Assembly (NCBI GenBank): GCA_002256485.1
Contig: NNSG01000002.1
Span: 62,001 to 126,000 of the forward strand
DNA: 64,000 nt
Direction of reading: 5' to 3'
DNA from: Fidelibacterota bacterium 408169
Lineage (GTDB): Bacteria > Fidelibacterota > Marinisomatia > Marinisomatales > TCS55
Shown here piece by piece: positions 10,016-17,767 of the stretch. A model generated the notes under the pieces. The model worked only from the letters and a program-made list of their open reading frames with translations. It was not told the DNA's origin and did not search any database. The translations under genes were made by a program, and so were the position numbers. The first letter of the stretch is position 1, and every line of letters begins with the position of its first letter.

Positions 10016-10604
10016 CTTTTTTATAATCTACATCTAAATACCTTTTATTTAAAAACTTTCCTCTCTTGTTTTTCTCAATTTGAAGACTGTTATACCTTTC
10101 AAACCATAAACACAATGTATCAATTTGGGCCATTTTACTTTAATTAAGTGATACATCTCACTGTACTTTTTTTAGTGTCTTACCATAGACCTTGTTTACA
10201 GTTAGGGAACATAAAGAAGCCCTGGAATATGGGAATGGAGACGTGGCGTAGAATAAAAAGAATAATAAAGAAAAGCCTGTCCGATTAATCGGACAGGCTT
10301 TCTAAACTTGAGCCTTCTTTCAAACAAAAAAGTAAGGATTTCAAGATGGTTAAAGTTATGAAGAATAAATATCAATTGAACTTCCACGTTTTGAGGATGA
10401 AAAAATCAACGATTAGGATGTGAATGCTTGAGTGTTTATGAAGAAGGAATTGGATGGCTACAACTCTATTGAAAGTGATTTTGATGCACAAAATAGATGT
10501 AAATAACAAATCAAGAGAACTGAAATTATTTCTTGAATCATTTTAACTAATTGATTTAATTCAGTAAGAACATTATTGTTGAAATAATTACATTAACAAT
10601 CAAT
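10016..10604 (+). other. 589-bp gap without a convincing gene
   Basis: No ORF here has recognisable similarity. A 61-codon minus-strand ORF (10202-10387) looks like chance, being mostly the complement of the palindrome region. On the plus strand there are only very short frames, such as a 25-codon ORF from 10345 preceded by AAGGA. The gap holds one notable structure, the perfect 30-bp palindrome listed separately. The last 60 bases presumably hold the promoter and ribosome-binding site of the next lipoprotein gene, but I see no strong Shine-Dalgarno sequence. Confidence 0.5.
10272..10301. terminator. Perfect 30-bp palindrome, possible bidirectional terminator
   Basis: The 30 bases equal their own reverse complement; the half-site core is GCCTGTCCGATTA. 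As RNA it forms a stem of about 13 bp with a tiny loop, with A's before and T's after on both strands, as in a bidirectional intrinsic terminator. The nearest gene end is tRNA-Phe more than 250 bp upstream, so its user is unclear. Confidence 0.55.
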
Positions 10605-11966
10605 ATGACCAGAAAAATTTACATACTGTACTTTCTCATATTATTCCTGGGTTGTCAAGATAACCTATTGGACCCATCGGTGACAAAGTCTGTCAGCAAC
10701 GATAATTTCAAATTATCAATGTCGCTATCAGATGATATAGTTCATGAAGCAGGCAATATTAAAGTAGACGTTTCATTAGAGCGAACTGTTGATGCTCCCT
10801 TTTTCCTGCCAAGTAAAATGCTGGGAGAATGGTATCTTCGGGAAATAAATGACCAAATCCTTACAGAAGATTCATTGCAGATTGTTTATGAATTTTTAGC
10901 TGACAGCACATACGGTATCAGTAAAACGTTTTCTTTCAACAGCAAATCTTTGGGTTCACAAGTTTTGGGGAAATGGAATGTATACAGCGACACAGATTAC
11001 CAATTAATCCACGGCTATGATACAACAACCACGGCAGAAGAAACTTTAAATGAATGGCCTGTTGGTGATACAACATATACTGTTACCACCCATGATATTA
11101 TTCATATTGACTCTATCCGAACATTAGAATACACATTTTCAAATGATTATGGCGTAACTCTTACAAACAAGATTATTTATAATTATATGACTGTTACAGA
11201 ATTAGATACGACGATAACATGGAATAATGGTGATAGTGGTGCCTGGGGAACCGGAAGAGATACAGTAAATACCACTGATAGTACAAGCACAGACAGAGAT
11301 GGTTTGTGGGATTTTACACAGGATAATATCACAACTTTAACTGTTCATTTCTATGATGTTCAGGGTGGAGAGCATAGCTCATTCAACACAACGTTTGATA
11401 TAGATATTGCTACAATTCCAATAGGCAGTTTTATGTATTGGGCGGGGGATAATTACCGCAGCGTCGTTCTGCAAAAAACTGGTGCATCCACAACATTTGA
11501 TACACCGGATGATTCCACAGCTTCTTTCCAAGGAGGTTGGACATTTACTCAAACAGCTAATGAATTAACTGTAACGACTAATTTGAATAATACAGAAGAA
11601 TCCGGATTAATCAGTTTTGATACACCTGGCTCTGTTGTTCCTGTGGGTGGTTATATGTACTGGATTACGAATGATAATCAATATACATTTGAAAAGAAAG
11701 CAGATCCCGGTACTTCCGATCCAAACTTTGAATTGTTGGATATGAGTTTAATCGTTTCAGCTTTAGGCGGTGATATTTATGTTTTGAATTCAACTTATGG
11801 ATCTGAATACAAATCATTTGATGTTGAAATTGGCAGCGGTACAGGAGATGAATATAAAGCAACTTGCTTTTTTGAACCGAGTTCCAGCGCTGGCTCTAAC
11901 GGTTATATTTCAACACAGTTCGACGATATTACTTTAACAATCTCTGTTTATATCATACAGGACTGA
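10605..11966 (+). CDS. Predicted lipoprotein with repeated beta-rich domains, paired with a secretin
   Basis: 453 residues. The N-terminus MTRKIYILYFLILFLGCQDN contains a lipobox LFLGC (Cys17). The mature protein is rich in Thr, Asp and aromatic residues and contains repeated lipocalin-like units. One unit runs from GLWDFTQDNITTLTVHF to IPIGSFMYWAGDN; the next runs from GGWTFTQTANELTVTTN to VPVGGYMYWITND. An earlier, more diverged unit starts at LGEWYLREIND. I do not recognise the family. Its stop overlaps the secretin start (TGATG), so the two are translationally coupled. A lipoprotein encoded this tightly with a secretin could be a pilotin or a structural partner, but it is far larger than known pilotins, so that is speculation. 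Confidence 0.75.
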   Translation: MTRKIYILYFLILFLGCQDNLLDPSVTKSVSNDNFKLSMSLSDDIVHEAGNIKVDVSLERTVDAPFFLPSKMLGEWYLREINDQILTEDSLQIVYEFLADSTYGISKTFSFNSKSLGSQVLGKWNVYSDTDYQLIHGYDTTTTAEETLNEWPVGDTTYTVTTHDIIHIDSIRTLEYTFSNDYGVTLTNKIIYNYMTVTELDTTITWNNGDSGAWGTGRDTVNTTDSTSTDRDGLWDFTQDNITTLTVHFYDVQGGEHSSFNTTFDIDIATIPIGSFMYWAGDNYRSVVLQKTGASTTFDTPDDSTASFQGGWTFTQTANELTVTTNLNNTEESGLISFDTPGSVVPVGGYMYWITNDNQYTFEKKADPGTSDPNFELLDMSLIVSALGGDIYVLNSTYGSEYKSFDVEIGSGTGDEYKATCFFEPSSSAGSNGYISTQFDDITLTISVYIIQD

Positions 11967-14065
11967 TGTTCAGAAAATTTCTTTATACTTCGTTTATAAT
12001 CCTTTTTCTATCTGCAATTCATGGGCAGACACTACAACGGACAAATACAGCCACAAAGGGGATTTCACTTCGTGATCTTGAATATGAAGTAATTAAATTA
12101 AGTTATATCCGCACAGATCGTGCAGTGGGTATTCTAAAGTCTATGGGATATGTCGTTATCGAATTTGAATCTGGCAAAGATGATCCAGCCGGAGAACGCC
12201 AGTATAATCCTAAACAATCAAAAAAGATAAATATTAATAATATTAAACCGGATGAATTTCCCATCATTATCAAACTTCCGGAAACTGAATCAGTGACTTT
12301 GGTGGCAGAAGATAAATCCAAGAAATCCAGTAAAAAGAAAGCAGAACTCGGGGTAGATCTTGGTGGAATTCCTTTAGAAGACATTACAGACGGCGACCCA
12401 ATGCAACGGCTTCTTGTCGGGTACAATACAGGTAAATTTGATGAAGTAGCACAATTACTTAATTTGATTCATAATAAAATTGATATTCCGGCTCCTCAAA
12501 TATTAATAGAAGCATTGGTCATTGAATTGGACTCGGATAAATTGGATGAGTTAGGAATTGATTATAGTGGTACAGGAACAGGTTTTTCAGCAGCATTTCC
12601 TCCACCTGATCCTGAATCTGGAGAGATTAATCCATTCACAGTTATATTGGATCGAACACTACTTGGAAATGCAAATACATTCAGAACAAATGTCCAAGCA
12701 CTAATCAGTACAAAGGCAGCCGAAATATTATCAAAACCTTCCGTTCTGGTTTTGGATGGCCGCCAAGCACGCATCCAAGTAGGACAGCAAATCCCAATTG
12801 TTAAAACAACAGATACACAAATTTCCCAAACGAAATCTGTTGATTATATTCCCGTTGGAATTGTATTGAATTTGCGTCCAAGAATCAATGAAGATAACAC
12901 ACGTATTACCATTCAAGTGGAAACAATTATCAGTGAAACAGAAGAACGTATCGGTGCTTCATCCGGTGGAGGTGTTTTGGAAGCACCTGTAATTAATAAT
13001 CGTCGAGTTCAGTCCTTTGTACGTGTAGCCAATAATACCCCATTTATAATCGGTGGATTGATTTCCAATAAGAAATCCAATAGTGAGGGTGGAATTCCTC
13101 TTTTAAAAGACCTTCCCTTTTTAGGAAAAATATTTTCTATTTCAACTGAAAGAACAATTAAGAAAGAAGTTATCGTTGTCATAACTCCCCATATAATCCA
13201 GGAATCAGAAAATAATTTCAGTCGAGTTATTCCGCAAGATTCTGATCTCTTTAACGCATTTGGTAACCGTTCTTTTCCAAATAGTTATCGGGTACAAAAT
13301 ACAGATGTTTTTGATTTGAGTTTTATTTACAGTAGTCCAATATATAAAAAAATCAGATCTGCAGTGAGTAATGAAGCTAAAAAAGATAAAACTATGTATA
13401 TGGAAGAACCATATAAAAGTGTCTTAGAGGGACGTGTTTTTGGCGAAGATATCCTTGTGCGAAGGATGATTTATGAAATCATCGAAAAAATGGATTATTA
13501 TAAATATATTGATCCTGAAAAAGTAATGTTTTTCAAGGATAATCCAGACGATCCATCTGGTTTTAAAGTTGAACCATTAGCAGAATATATTCGTGGAGTT
13601 TTTGATTTGAAAGGTGATAAATATTTACGCCTTACTTACTCTGTACGCGGACTAGCATCGCTGGATAAACCATTCGTTCGTCCCACTGCGCTTATAGCCT
13701 ATGATGATAAAAGCGGGCAATATAGTTTTAAACAATTGAATCGTATTAAAAATAAACGTGATACAAATTCAAGTGATAATGATTATACCATATTGATTGG
13801 TGAAGAAAAAAACGAACGCCGATTATATGAAATTTTAGTTTTGAAAAAAGTTTTAGAATTAAACCCTGATTTGTTACTTGAGCTGGATTATTTTAAACCT
13901 GGAATTGAGATACTTTTTCCCTCCCCTGAAGTATTGATTAAAGATTATCATATAGTTGATAGAGATGGAGCAAAATATTTCTATGAAATAAATGATTATT
14001 ATGGTGCTTTTGAAGACGTATTTAACCGTCAAACTTCCGCTTTTGTCGATTTAATTATAAAATAA
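11966..14065 (+). CDS. Secretin (GspD/PilQ-like) with long C-terminal extension
   Basis: 699 residues. Signal peptide 1-20, cleaved before Gln21. The N-terminal region (about 25-175) has short ring-building-like segments, including GKFDEVAQLLNLIHNKIDIP just before the core. The secretin core (about 175-410) shows PQILIEALVIELD, LSKPSVLVLDGRQARIQVGQ, VGIVLNLRPRI, the gate-type motif GIPLLKDLPFLGKIFS, and KEVIVVITPHII, the normal end of the barrel. Secretins form large outer-membrane pores for type II/III secretion, type IV pili or phage exit. Unusually, about 285 residues follow the core, with no motif I recognise. No other T2SS, T3SS or pilus gene is nearby; the neighbours are the coupled lipoprotein and an acidic exported protein. 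Confidence 0.9.
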   Translation: MFRKFLYTSFIILFLSAIHGQTLQRTNTATKGISLRDLEYEVIKLSYIRTDRAVGILKSMGYVVIEFESGKDDPAGERQYNPKQSKKININNIKPDEFPIIIKLPETESVTLVAEDKSKKSSKKKAELGVDLGGIPLEDITDGDPMQRLLVGYNTGKFDEVAQLLNLIHNKIDIPAPQILIEALVIELDSDKLDELGIDYSGTGTGFSAAFPPPDPESGEINPFTVILDRTLLGNANTFRTNVQALISTKAAEILSKPSVLVLDGRQARIQVGQQIPIVKTTDTQISQTKSVDYIPVGIVLNLRPRINEDNTRITIQVETIISETEERIGASSGGGVLEAPVINNRRVQSFVRVANNTPFIIGGLISNKKSNSEGGIPLLKDLPFLGKIFSISTERTIKKEVIVVITPHIIQESENNFSRVIPQDSDLFNAFGNRSFPNSYRVQNTDVFDLSFIYSSPIYKKIRSAVSNEAKKDKTMYMEEPYKSVLEGRVFGEDILVRRMIYEIIEKMDYYKYIDPEKVMFFKDNPDDPSGFKVEPLAEYIRGVFDLKGDKYLRLTYSVRGLASLDKPFVRPTALIAYDDKSGQYSFKQLNRIKNKRDTNSSDNDYTILIGEEKNERRLYEILVLKKVLELNPDLLLELDYFKPGIEILFPSPEVLIKDYHIVDRDGAKYFYEINDYYGAFEDVFNRQTSAFVDLIIK

Positions 14066-14068
14066 ACG

Positions 14069-14088
14069 TAAATCACTTATGTGATTTA
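14069..14088. promoter_or_regulatory. Small inverted repeat between secretin and acidic-protein genes
   Basis: TAAATCAC-TTAT-GTGATTTA is an 8-bp perfect stem with a four-base loop, immediately after the secretin stop codon. It has no T-tract, so it is a poor terminator. It may be an operator or mRNA-end structure upstream of the acidic-protein gene, whose strong Shine-Dalgarno (AAGGAG, 14156-14161) follows. Confidence 0.35.
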
Positions 14089-14166
14089 ACGCATATAATT
14101 GTTTTGATTTATACTATATATTGTGTTTATAATAATACACCAACCACAAGAAAGTAAGGAGAGATC

Positions 14167-15081
14167 ATGAATAGAATGATTAAAAACGTCCTCATACCAA
14201 TTTTCATTATCATCACTTTTGGCTTATACGGCCAGGATGATTGCCCAGATGACCTGAATATGCTACATGCACCTGGTGAAGGTGAACCTGGATGTATCGA
14301 TTACACCGATTGCAACGACAATGGTGCTTTTGATGTGGGTGAACCATGTTACGATGCACCACCTGAAGGTGAAAATGAAGGCGAACATGAAGGTGAAGAA
14401 GAAGGAGATCCAGTGTCAGAAGCATTTTTCAACGCATTAGATGATGGAGCTGACCCAACAGCTGCTTTTGACGCAGCTGCTGGAGTGGTCTATCAACTGG
14501 AAGTAGTCGAAGGTGGTATGCCAGAAGATGAATATCAAGAAGGACTGGATGCTGTTTCACAAGCTTTTAATGAGGCTCTCGAAGATGGAGTTGATCCTGG
14601 AGAAGCTTGGGGTGCAGCAATGGAAGCCGCAGAACAGTTAGATGATGTGAATGACTCAGAATATGGTGAACATACTGTACATAATTGTATTGCTTTAGCA
14701 GAAGATCGTGGAACATATTGGATTGGCGAAGAAGAATTTGTTGTCTGGGATGACCCAAATGTTGATTGCGATTATCTACTAGATGAAATTGGGTATCAAC
14801 CACCACCTGAAGGTGAAGAAGATTCCCAGCATGATTGGTACTGTGCTATTTGTGATGAACATTTTGCTACAGAAGCTGAAATGGATCAACATGCTGCAGA
14901 AATGGGACATACAATGGGTGGATCAGCTGGAGGTTGCGATCCAGAAGCAGACTATCCTGAAAATCCACCTGGTGATGGTGAAGGATGTATGGCTTATGAA
15001 GATTGCAACGGCAATGGAGTTTTTGATATTGGTGAACCATGTCATGATGGTCCACCTCCAGGTGATGGAGAAGGTCATTAA
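14167..15081 (+). CDS. Acidic exported protein with EF-hand-like loops and a C2H2-type zinc finger
   Basis: 304 residues, strongly acidic. Signal peptide 1-22 (ending LYG), cleaved before Gln23. Near-identical modules sit near each end: D48-CNDNGAFDVGE and D279-CNGNGVFDIGE, each preceded by GC..Y.DCN and followed by PC.D.PP. Both fit a 12-residue DxNxNGxxDxGE calcium loop, with flanking Cys that could pair. In between are Glu/Gly-rich linkers, two helical repeats (DDGADPTAAFDAAAG and EDGVDPGEAWGAAMEAAEQ), and YCAICDEHFATEAEMDQHAA from residue 225 ending at His248. That segment matches the classical C2H2 finger C-x2-C-x3-F-x5-M-x2-H-x5-H (C226, C229, H242, H248). It has its own strong ribosome-binding site and terminator. 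It could be cargo or a partner of the upstream secretin; function unknown. Confidence 0.8.
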   Translation: MNRMIKNVLIPIFIIITFGLYGQDDCPDDLNMLHAPGEGEPGCIDYTDCNDNGAFDVGEPCYDAPPEGENEGEHEGEEEGDPVSEAFFNALDDGADPTAAFDAAAGVVYQLEVVEGGMPEDEYQEGLDAVSQAFNEALEDGVDPGEAWGAAMEAAEQLDDVNDSEYGEHTVHNCIALAEDRGTYWIGEEEFVVWDDPNVDCDYLLDEIGYQPPPEGEEDSQHDWYCAICDEHFATEAEMDQHAAEMGHTMGGSAGGCDPEADYPENPPGDGEGCMAYEDCNGNGVFDIGEPCHDGPPPGDGEGH

Positions 15082-15102
15082 TCATTTATCTATTTCTTTT
15101 TC

Positions 15103-15135
15103 AAAGAACCCCGCTCAAGCGGGGTTCTTTGTTTT
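15103..15135 (+). terminator. Intrinsic terminator after the acidic-protein gene
   Basis: A perfect 13-bp stem (AAAGAACCCCGCT with its complement, 15103-15130) is followed by a T-rich run. It lies 22 bp after the stop codon and ends the secretin/acidic-protein region. Confidence 0.9.
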
Positions 15136-15382
15136 ATTTACATTCCCTTACACTGACATTTATCTTCTTCGATTAAATTTATGAATAAAGCAACTGAACC
15201 CTTTCTAAAACAGGGCGTGGAGTCACATATCAGGTTATACAATTATTTTTGGAATATTTGTTAGAGCTGTGATGTATGAAAGTCAATCGTGACAAAATCC
15301 CAAAATCTTTATTACATTGTGGCAGAATTATAATTAAAGATTTGAATGATTTAATAAACTAGTATTTGAAAGAAACTATACA

Positions 15383-16360
15383 ATGAGTAATCGCAATATC
15401 AACATTGGGAAAAACGTACTTAAGATTGAAGGTGAAGCTGTCTTAAATCTTATAGATCGAATCGATGATAATTTTGATGAAGCTGTTAAAGCACTAAAAA
15501 ATTGTGAAGGAAGAGTCATAGTTACCGGTATGGGAAAATCAGGGTTAATTTCTCAAAAAATTGCTTCTACATTGTCAAGCACTGGAACACCATCTTTATT
15601 TTTACATCCTGGGGAAGCAAGCCACGGAGATTTGGGAATGGCCACAAGAAATGATATTATTCTAGCCATTAGTAATAGTGGCGAGACATATGAATTAATC
15701 CAAATAATACCTTCTTTCAAAAAAATGGGATTAAAAATAATTGCATTAATAGGACGACAAAAATCTACAATTACTAAAATGACAGATATTTACATCGATA
15801 CATCTGTTGACCAAGAAGCGTGTACATTGGAATTAGCACCTACAGCTAGTACGACTGCTACGTTGGCAATGGGTGATGCACTCGCTGTAGCGCTTTTGGA
15901 AAATCGAGGGTTTAAACCTGAAGACTTTGCTTTGTTACATCCTGGAGGAAATTTAGGTAAACGATTATTGCTTACGGTCGGGGACATTATGCATTCTGGA
16001 AATGAAATACCTTTTGTAAATGAATCATCAACAGTAAATGAAGCCCTATTAACAATGACAGAAAAAGGATTTGGAGTGACAGGAGTTTTAGATAATGCAG
16101 GAAAAATAACAGGAATAATAACCGACGGAGATATTCGGAGGGGAATGGAAAAGTCAGGAAACCAGATTTTTGAACAGACTGCAGCTTTTCTACAATCCAA
16201 AAATTTCAAATGGGTTGAAAAATCTACTTTAGCAATAAATGCTCTGGAAGTAATGGAAGATCATAATATTACCAGCTTATTTGTATTTTCAGATAAAATA
16301 AAAAATGCTCCAGAGGGGCTTATCCATATCCATGATATTCTCAAAACAGGTATACTTTAG
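15383..16360 (+). CDS. kdsD: Arabinose-5-phosphate isomerase (KdsD/KpsF family)
   Basis: 325 residues, the usual family length. It interconverts ribulose-5-phosphate and arabinose-5-phosphate, the first step towards Kdo for lipopolysaccharide. The SIS domain (about 35-185) has VTGMGKSGLISQKIASTLSS, LHPGEASHGDLGMA and AISNSGETYELIQIIPSFK; LLHPGGNLGKRL closes it. Two CBS domains follow (about 205-260 and 270-325), with GVTGVLDNAGKITGIITDGD in the first. Together with lptD elsewhere in the window it indicates an LPS-bearing outer membrane. It stands alone, with about 250 bp of unassigned DNA upstream. Confidence 0.93.
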   Translation: MSNRNINIGKNVLKIEGEAVLNLIDRIDDNFDEAVKALKNCEGRVIVTGMGKSGLISQKIASTLSSTGTPSLFLHPGEASHGDLGMATRNDIILAISNSGETYELIQIIPSFKKMGLKIIALIGRQKSTITKMTDIYIDTSVDQEACTLELAPTASTTATLAMGDALAVALLENRGFKPEDFALLHPGGNLGKRLLLTVGDIMHSGNEIPFVNESSTVNEALLTMTEKGFGVTGVLDNAGKITGIITDGDIRRGMEKSGNQIFEQTAAFLQSKNFKWVEKSTLAINALEVMEDHNITSLFVFSDKIKNAPEGLIHIHDILKTGIL

Positions 16361-16388
16361 TTAATGTGATTTAAATCAACTGCTGGAT

Positions 16389-16514
16389 TCAATTAGTAAG
16401 TGCAACATTGTATGGTTCTCCAAAAAATACTTGATTGGGCGTTTTATACCCAAGTCTTTTTCTTGGACGATTGTTAAGTCTTTTCATGGTGTGGATTAAC
16501 TCCTTATCTGTGAT
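16389..16514 (-). pseudogene. IS30-family transposase, C-terminal fragment
   Basis: The minus strand encodes ITDKELIHTMKR then LNNRPRKRLGYKTPNQVFF and a stop, the C-terminal end of IS30-family transposases (DDE integrases). Only about 41 codons are recognisable, so the catalytic core is gone. The reading frame continues a little beyond 16514 but there overlaps the opposite-strand gene tail, so the junction is around 16505-16530. No terminal inverted repeat could be identified with confidence. Confidence 0.75.
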
Positions 16515-16760
16515 GGATCTGAAGGGAAGAAAGATAATCCTAAGTCCTTCTTTGGTAAACTTTTTGGTAAAAGTACCAAAAGTTCAGCTTCTGCAAAATC
16601 TACTTCATCTGGAAAATCTGCTCCCGGCAGTTCAAGCGCTAAAAAAGGCGGAAAAACAAAAGGTAAATCCAGCGATTCCCCCCCTTCAGTTGGAGGTGAC
16701 GAAAAAGGTGAAGAATCGAAAGATGAACATCGTCAAGATAAAGATGATGGTGGCCGTTAA
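16500..16760 (+). pseudogene. Decapitated gene: low-complexity Lys/Ser/Gly C-terminal tail
   Basis: An open plus-strand frame with no start codon follows an in-frame stop at 16497-16499. From 16512 it reads DGSEGKKDNPKSFFGKLFGK, then a Ser/Lys/Gly-rich tract and an acidic end (DEKGEESKDEHRQDKDDGGR), and stops at 16758-16760 just before a good terminator. The composition and the properly placed terminator say this is the true 3' end of a gene whose 5' part was removed or displaced when the IS30 element inserted and decayed. The parent gene is not recognisable. A 112-codon ORF in another frame across this region is a shadow. Confidence 0.65.
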
Positions 16761-16790
16761 TAATTATTTTTGATTAATTATAAAGAAAAA

Positions 16791-16822
16791 AACAGGGCAG
16801 TTCATCTACCCTGTTTTTTTTT
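16791..16822 (+). terminator. Intrinsic terminator after the truncated gene
   Basis: AACAGGG (16791-16797) pairs with CCCTGTT (16809-16815), preceded by A's and followed by an uninterrupted T-run. It ends the decapitated gene. Confidence 0.8.
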
Positions 16823-16885
16823 ACAATAATTTCTAAATTAACATATCTAAAAGGAGAATTTTTTCAACAAAATAATGAGGAATAG

Positions 16886-17749
16886 ATGAATCGACTTCTA
16901 ATAACATCATGTTTTATCTCTTTAATTATAGCTGAACCCATGTCTCTGAAATTTTCAGGATCATATTATGGTCGACGAGGAAATTTAGATTATCATTATT
17001 ACACAGGCTCTTTTTCTATATCCAAATATGGTCATATACAATTTGGTGGTTTATCCCTACCGGACACGGAATTTCTTTTCGCTGCTGACAGAGCTAAATC
17101 AACTTATGATAACGACCCTTATGAAGATGATGGTAGTGCAATCTTAAAAGTAGACTTATCAGCCAATCAGAAATTTTCTCCATTTATTTTTGCTGAGTGG
17201 GAATTTGATTCACTTTATGCTCTTGAAAGCAGAACAAACATTGGAGCAGGTGGGAAATATCGTTTTGGTCCATTTTTTTCTATTAGCTATGCCGCTCTTT
17301 ATGAACAGGAAAAATATACTGATGATACGACACATACTCTACTATATCGCCATTCGTTCAGACCAAAATATAAACGTAAATTTGAATCATTAGGTTTATT
17401 CATGGATTGGCAAATATTCTATAAACCAAGGTTTGATAATAATAATCAATATTTATTGAAAAATATTCTATTACTATCTTTCCAAACGTTTTATGATGCA
17501 CTAACACTCGATATTAGTTACCAATATGAATTCAACTCCAAGTATGAATTAAATAATGTAGTAAGAAGTTATCAATATTCAATTGATGATACTCTGGGAT
17601 ACTATTTTGTTGAAGATTATTCAGAATATTATGGTACAGATATTCCTTTTGTTTATACGACAGATTCTGATGGATATGTGATGATCCCAAGTGAATATTA
17701 CAAACCAGAAGATTATACAGTTTCAATTGGTTTTACATTTATATTTTAA
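16886..17749 (+). CDS. Outer-membrane beta-barrel protein, DUF481-like
   Basis: 287 residues. Signal peptide about 1-16 (ending LIIA), cleaved before Glu17. The mature protein is alternating beta sequence with many Tyr/Phe and ends in Phe (IGFTFIF), as outer-membrane barrels do. The patterns FSGSYYGRRGNLDYHYYTGS near the start, and GAGGKYRFGPFFSISYAALYEQEKY in the middle, resemble the DUF481/YdiY family. Function in this family is not established. It is followed 18 bp later by the M14 peptidase gene on the same strand, so the two may be co-transcribed. Confidence 0.75.
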   Translation: MNRLLITSCFISLIIAEPMSLKFSGSYYGRRGNLDYHYYTGSFSISKYGHIQFGGLSLPDTEFLFAADRAKSTYDNDPYEDDGSAILKVDLSANQKFSPFIFAEWEFDSLYALESRTNIGAGGKYRFGPFFSISYAALYEQEKYTDDTTHTLLYRHSFRPKYKRKFESLGLFMDWQIFYKPRFDNNNQYLLKNILLLSFQTFYDALTLDISYQYEFNSKYELNNVVRSYQYSIDDTLGYYFVEDYSEYYGTDIPFVYTTDSDGYVMIPSEYYKPEDYTVSIGFTFIF

Positions 17750-17767
17750 CTTAAACCTGGAAGCAAA

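Noticed and set aside
10202-10387. 61-codon minus-strand ORF in the gap after tRNA-Phe
   Set aside because: It consists largely of the palindrome and its flanks, and has no ribosome-binding site or recognisable motif.
14213-15085. Three His/Leu-rich minus-strand ORFs opposite the acidic protein
   Set aside because: They are the complement of GGTGAA-rich Glu/Gly codons; the plus frame has a signal peptide, a strong ribosome-binding site and a terminator.
16435-16773. 112-codon plus-strand ORF across the IS30 scar
   Set aside because: It runs in a different frame from the charged tail that ends at the terminator, and its first part is antisense to the transposase fragment.
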